The notes under the pieces were generated by a model. The model searched no databases and was not told the DNA's origin. It saw nothing but the letters and a program-made list of their open reading frames with translations. From Deltaproteobacteria bacterium (GTDB taxonomy: Bacteria; UBA10199; SBBF01): 8,432 bases of DNA. The position numbers were made by a program, and so were the translations under genes. Positions 5,276 to 8,432 of the stretch are shown one piece after another (position 1 is the first letter of the stretch; every line of letters starts with the position of its first letter). Where the stretch lies: assembly GCA_016207765.1 (NCBI GenBank), contig JACQOY010000206.1, positions 1 through 8,432 on the forward strand, in the 5' to 3' direction.

Positions 5276-5406
5276 AAACCATCAAAGACATGCCGGAGCA
5301 CAGCCGCCCCCGCGAGATTCTGGGCCTGCGGGTTTTAGATCATGTCATTGTGACTCGAAAGGGTTACACCAGTTTTAAAGAGGCTGGCTTGCTTGAGCGC
5401 TTATAA
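5272..5406 (+). pseudogene. radC: RadC (JAB/MPN domain) remnant with internal in-frame deletion
   Basis: A 44-codon frame. Residues 1-16 (MKTIKDMPEHSRPREI) resemble the conserved beginning of RadC, where PE-x-x-RPRE-x-L precedes the helix-hairpin-helix part. Residues 18-41 (GLRVLDHVIVTRKGYTSFKE then AGLL) resemble its extreme C-terminus, where LDHxIIG-x-Y-x-SF-x-E-x-GLL closes the JAB domain. RadC normally has about 220 residues, so roughly 180 are absent from the middle, including the HxH-x7-SxxD metal-binding motif, and the ends are joined in frame near IL|GL. It cannot be active. RadC genes often travel with defence islands and mobile elements, which agrees with the HsdS tail upstream. Family assignment is from consensus recall. 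Confidence 0.7.
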
Positions 5407-5529
5407 AATCCAGGCGGGTCCTTTCTCTTGTCCGACGGGGCCATTTTTGCTAGAGCCCTAAAGGACCGCGCTCGACGAAGTGGCCCCTCATTGGGGTCGC
5501 TGGCCTGTTAACGACGAAGGAGTTTAGAG
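5407..5529. repeat. Non-coding spacer with several inverted repeats
   Basis: No convincing gene is seen here. GGTCCTTT (5417-5424) is inverted at AAAGGACC (5460-5467); GGGGCCA of ACGGGGCCA is inverted at TGGCCCC (about 5481-5487), which itself can pair with the nearby GGGGTC. CGACGAAG occurs at 5473-5480 and 5512-5519, and CTCTTGTCC at 5425-5433 and again at 5531-5539. It may be the right junction of the accessory island and may hold a terminator for the cluster, but no stem followed by a T-run is clear. Confidence 0.4.
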
Positions 5530-5530
5530 G

Positions 5531-5590
5531 CTCTTGTCCCCCCTCAGTCGGGGACTTCGTCCGAAGGGGGCTAGGGTTGGGGCGTTTTTA
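5531..5590. repeat. REP-like palindromic element before the aldehyde dehydrogenase gene
   Basis: A C-run (5538-5543) can pair with GGGGG (5566-5570), enclosing GGAC-TTC-GTCC (5552-5562). An alternative stem is GTCCCC (5536-5541) with GGGGAC (5550-5555). The two folds exclude each other. The string CTAGGGTTGGGGCG and five T residues follow. The look is that of short dispersed C/G-rich intergenic palindromes found in many bacteria, or a structured leader of the next gene. Copy number elsewhere is unknown. Confidence 0.4.
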
Positions 5591-5608
5591 CCATGGAGGG
5601 CCCATTTT

Positions 5609-7015
5609 ATGGATGATATCCGCCGGATTTTTGAAAAACAAAAGGCCAACCGCTGGCACGTCTCGCAGACATCGGCCTCGGAGCGCATCGCCAAACTGAA
5701 AAAACTGGGCGAGGCGATCTGGGCCAAGCGCGGGGAAATCCACAAGGCCATCCATGACGATTTCCGGAAAAACCCCGGCGAAACCGACCTGACCGAGATC
5801 TACCCCACCCTCTCCGAAATAAACCACACCGTCAAACACCTCCGCCGGTGGATGAAACCGCACCGGGTAAAAACCCCCATGGTGATGTTCGGCACAAAAA
5901 GCGTCGTCCGCTACGAGGCGAAAGGGATTGTCCTCATCCTCTCCCCCTGGAATTACCCCTTCCAGCTCTTCATGGTGCCGCTTATCACGGCCATTTCAGC
6001 GGGCAACTGCGTCATGGCCAAGGCCTCAACCAAGGTTCCGCATACGGCGGAATTCCTCAAAAAGTTCATCTCCGAGCTGTTCGATGAAAACGAGGCGGCG
6101 GTGGTCGGCGGAGACCACACCGTGGCGGATGCCCTCCTGGAATTGCCGTTTGACCACATTTTTTTCACCGGGAGCATCCCGATCGGCAAAAAGGTCATGA
6201 AATACGCCGCGGAAAACCTGGCGCCGGTGACGCTGGAGCTCGGCGGCAAATCGCCGGTGATCGTGGACGAGACGGCCGACATTCAAAAGGCGGCCGAGCG
6301 GATCCTATGGGGAAAATTCATCAACGCGGGGCAGACCTGCGTGGCCCCCGATTATCTGTTGATCCATGAAAGCCGGGAAAAGGAATTTCTGGAAAAAGCC
6401 GGAGAGGTGCTTCAGAAAAGGTACGGTCAAAGCGATTCGGACCAGGAAAAATCCGAGGGGTTCTGCCGGATCGTCAGTGAAGGGCATCTTCGGGGGTTAA
6501 AGAAAATTCTGGATGAAGCGGTTCAGGCGGGGGCGAAGATCGCCTTCGGCGGCAAAATGAACGGAAACGGACGCTACCTCTCCCCCACCCTTTTGACCGG
6601 CGTCAAAGACACCTCCCCCATCATGAAGGAAGAGATATTCGGCCCCATTCTCCCGCTTGTGACCTTCACATCGCTGGGAGAGGTCTTTGAATCCATCCAA
6701 TCCCGCGACAAACCACTGGCGTTGTATATTTTTTCGCGAAGCGGGAAAAACATCGAGGCCATCCTGAAAAACACCACCTCGGGAGGGACCTGCATCAACA
6801 GCACCGTCATTCATCTGGGAAACACCAATCTTCCCTTCGGCGGCGTGGGGGCGAGCGGCATGGGGAACTACCACGGCTTTTACGGATTCCGAAACCTCTC
6901 GCACGAAAGGGCGGTTTTACGTCAGGGCCCCATTGACATGCTCAAATATTTTTATCCCCCCTACACCAAAAAGGTGAAAAAAATGATCGAGCTCGCGACG
7001 AAATATCTGGGATGA
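5609..7015 (+). CDS. Aldehyde dehydrogenase, NAD(P)-dependent, class 3-type
   Basis: A 468-residue protein that oxidises aldehydes to carboxylic acids. The frame is open back to 5534, but that extra part runs through the palindromic element; ATG 5609 is chosen because GGAGG (5595-5599) stands nine bases before it and the length then fits the short class 3-like family. Motifs: SPWNYPFQ with N115 (oxyanion), FTGSIPIGKKV (186-196) of the cofactor fold, LELGGKSP with general-base E210 (209-216), NAGQTC with nucleophile C244, EEIFGP (341-346) and PFGGVGASGMGNYHG (409-423). The cofactor-contact motif usually read KPSE is KAST here (138-141), a visible variation. The C-terminus MLKYFYPPYTKKVKKMIEL is typical of class 3 enzymes. 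No substrate-specific partner lies beside it, so the natural aldehyde (perhaps fatty or aromatic) cannot be stated. Confidence 0.95.
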   Translation: MDDIRRIFEKQKANRWHVSQTSASERIAKLKKLGEAIWAKRGEIHKAIHDDFRKNPGETDLTEIYPTLSEINHTVKHLRRWMKPHRVKTPMVMFGTKSVVRYEAKGIVLILSPWNYPFQLFMVPLITAISAGNCVMAKASTKVPHTAEFLKKFISELFDENEAAVVGGDHTVADALLELPFDHIFFTGSIPIGKKVMKYAAENLAPVTLELGGKSPVIVDETADIQKAAERILWGKFINAGQTCVAPDYLLIHESREKEFLEKAGEVLQKRYGQSDSDQEKSEGFCRIVSEGHLRGLKKILDEAVQAGAKIAFGGKMNGNGRYLSPTLLTGVKDTSPIMKEEIFGPILPLVTFTSLGEVFESIQSRDKPLALYIFSRSGKNIEAILKNTTSGGTCINSTVIHLGNTNLPFGGVGASGMGNYHGFYGFRNLSHERAVLRQGPIDMLKYFYPPYTKKVKKMIELATKYLG

Positions 7016-7031
7016 CGCTGTCCGGGTAGGA

Positions 7032-8432
7032 TCAGCGATACCGCGATGACGTGTAACCGATGGGAAGGCCCTCATAGAGTTCCGGATCTACGTCGGGCGA
7101 TTCATTCTTCAGCGCTTCCTCGTAGGATGAGTCGATTTGGTGCCCAAAAGCCAAAAGGAGCGTATACAGCGCCACGGCATGGAGTTGGCCATGTTCCTCT
7201 CCCTTTCGCCCCTCAAAGGTCATGGCCGGTTTGCCAAGATGGTAATTCATGTAGCCGGTAGCGCTGTCTGCGGAGAGAGAATGTTTGTTGATTATTTCTT
7301 CTGTATCAAAACGGTAAGGCCGGCCGGTTAATTCCGTCAACTTCGTTCGAGAATAGTCGGCAATCTGCCACGGCACCTGATTCTGGATCATCGTCGGAGG
7401 ACCGGCATTTCCCTTTTTGTAATCCTCGAATGTCGGGTATAGCGATGACACATACGGATACTGTTGCAAATCGCTTTCATATTCCGCCCGGATTTCGTCG
7501 TCGCTTTTCTGGATATACGACGGAGATCGCCTGATCTCGGTGATGCTTTCCACTTCCTCCGGCACCCAGGGCGAAGCGACCGGCCCCTCTTTGAAGAACT
7601 CGGGGGCAAGCCCCCGAGATTCTTCGATGCTTAAAGTACTTGTTGTCATCACATTTGGCCGCCTTGGCTCGGCCGCAAGCGACCGAGATTGCGGCAGGCC
7701 TGCATTCAAAACAATCAGGTCGGAAATATAAAACGGGCCGCCGCCGGAATCATGGGCCCCCACCATTCCATCAACCAGTCCCATCAAACATTCCACTCGA
7801 CGCGCAATATACTGGTTTAAGCCGTCCTCTTGAAAGGCTTTGGTGTGCAAACCGTTCGAATCTCCGCCATCCTTGATACCCAGTATGTAGGTCGATCGGT
7901 ACGCCTCGGGTAACAGAATCAACCGACCGGATTGAAGCGGAATGTCTTTGGTCCAATGAAACGATTTGCGGGGATTGTCTTCGTGAAAATGGGGAGAAAA
8001 GACAAGAGTCGTGGGACCCGGCTTTCCGGAATCGATGGAGAAGACCTCGGTGGGTCCCAGCCAGAGATATTTATTGATTGTCGTTCTGGCCACTTCCTGC
8101 CCGGCCTCGTTTACATGAATTTTTTCGAGCGAAAGAACCGGCGTTCCCAGAAAATCGTCAATGGCTTTTTGCCTCATGTCGTACGGCGTGTCTTGGGGAA
8201 GGTTGGGAAAAACATCGGGATCATAAATCCCCCTCTTCAGTCGGCCGTTTTCCCGGAGTTCGCCGGGAACCAGGGGATCCAATTGGGAACAAACCGTATA
8301 GAACATCCGTATTTTGTCGTGGGTCATGAAACCGGTCAAAGCGGCGGCCTTTAAGGGATCCGGAAATGCCTCTTCAATGCTCTGCTCAAAGAGCGTCCTC
8401 TTCTGTTCTTCATCCATCACCAGATATTCGGC
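7032..8432 (-). CDS. Hypothetical protein with M14 zinc-carboxypeptidase-like motifs, 5' end cut by window edge
   Basis: At least 462 residues from a GTG at 8420, but the frame is open to the window end (AEYL precedes) and no Shine-Dalgarno sequence precedes the GTG or the ATG at 8417, so the gene probably begins outside. In numbering from the GTG, SPHFHEDNP gives H144-x-x-E147, GAHDSGGG gives H223, and PAMTFEGRKGE gives E403. This H-x-x-E, later His, late Glu order is that of M14 carboxypeptidases and related deacylases, where two His and Glu bind zinc and the last Glu is catalytic. The surrounding sequence is not a family I can name, and the spacings are unusual, so the enzyme call is inference. 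Tail to tail with the aldehyde dehydrogenase, with 16 bases between stops. Any signal peptide would lie in the missing part. Confidence 0.7.
   Translation of the reverse strand, partial: AEYLVMDEEQKRTLFEQSIEEAFPDPLKAAALTGFMTHDKIRMFYTVCSQLDPLVPGELRENGRLKRGIYDPDVFPNLPQDTPYDMRQKAIDDFLGTPVLSLEKIHVNEAGQEVARTTINKYLWLGPTEVFSIDSGKPGPTTLVFSPHFHEDNPRKSFHWTKDIPLQSGRLILLPEAYRSTYILGIKDGGDSNGLHTKAFQEDGLNQYIARRVECLMGLVDGMVGAHDSGGGPFYISDLIVLNAGLPQSRSLAAEPRRPNVMTTSTLSIEESRGLAPEFFKEGPVASPWVPEEVESITEIRRSPSYIQKSDDEIRAEYESDLQQYPYVSSLYPTFEDYKKGNAGPPTMIQNQVPWQIADYSRTKLTELTGRPYRFDTEEIINKHSLSADSATGYMNYHLGKPAMTFEGRKGEEHGQLHAVALYTLLLAFGHQIDSSYEEALKNESPDVDPELYEGLPIGYTSSRYR

Noticed and set aside
5534..5608. 25-residue N-terminal extension of the aldehyde dehydrogenase
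   Set aside because: It is translated from the palindromic element, has no ribosome site, and would lengthen the protein beyond the class 3-type start.
7016..7037. CGCTG/CAGCG stem as a bidirectional terminator between the convergent genes
   Set aside because: Only five pairs with a 12-base loop and no T-tract on either strand, and it runs into the coding end of the minus-strand gene.

Overview
The window reads as bacterial chromosome from a moderately GC-rich organism. Conserved housekeeping genes sit on both sides of a short accessory island. Nothing in it fixes the taxon. The style of the conserved genes, and intergenic repeats that fold back on themselves, would suit an uncultured deltaproteobacterium-like or candidate-phylum lineage, but that is a guess.

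Left part (1-2284, minus strand): a MoxR-family AAA+ ATPase lies downstream of a complete type I DnaJ. An 80-base nested inverted repeat abuts the MoxR stop codon. The intergenic region 2285-2492 separates dnaJ from the divergent plus-strand island.

Middle part (2493-5406, plus strand): an accessory cluster of small, tightly packed genes joined by a run of start/stop overlaps. In order it holds: a stand-alone winged-helix protein that resembles the C-terminal domain of larger AlbA_2/Fic-type regulators; an unrecognised 130-residue protein; a 36-codon reading frame that looks like the last residues of a type I restriction specificity subunit (HsdS); an AT-richer gene with an R-N-x3-H motif typical of HEPN ribonucleases; small reading frames of uncertain status; a DUF1016/YhcG-type PDDEXK nuclease; a micro-ORF; and a 44-codon frame that joins the N-terminal tip of RadC to its C-terminal end, with the catalytic middle missing. 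The simplest reading is the worn remains of a type I restriction-modification/defence island from which hsdM, most of hsdS, hsdR and the core of radC are gone, while the winged-helix, HEPN-like and PDDEXK genes remain intact. It could also still work as a compact defence module. The nuclease gene carries two adjoining perfect 27-bp palindromes in frame, the most striking local structure in the window.

Right part (5407-8432): a repeat-rich spacer leads to a plus-strand class 3-type aldehyde dehydrogenase. Tail to tail with it is a minus-strand gene that runs off the right edge. Its product shows H-x-x-E, a later His and a T-F-E motif in an order that recalls M14-type zinc carboxypeptidases, but the family is not recognised with certainty.
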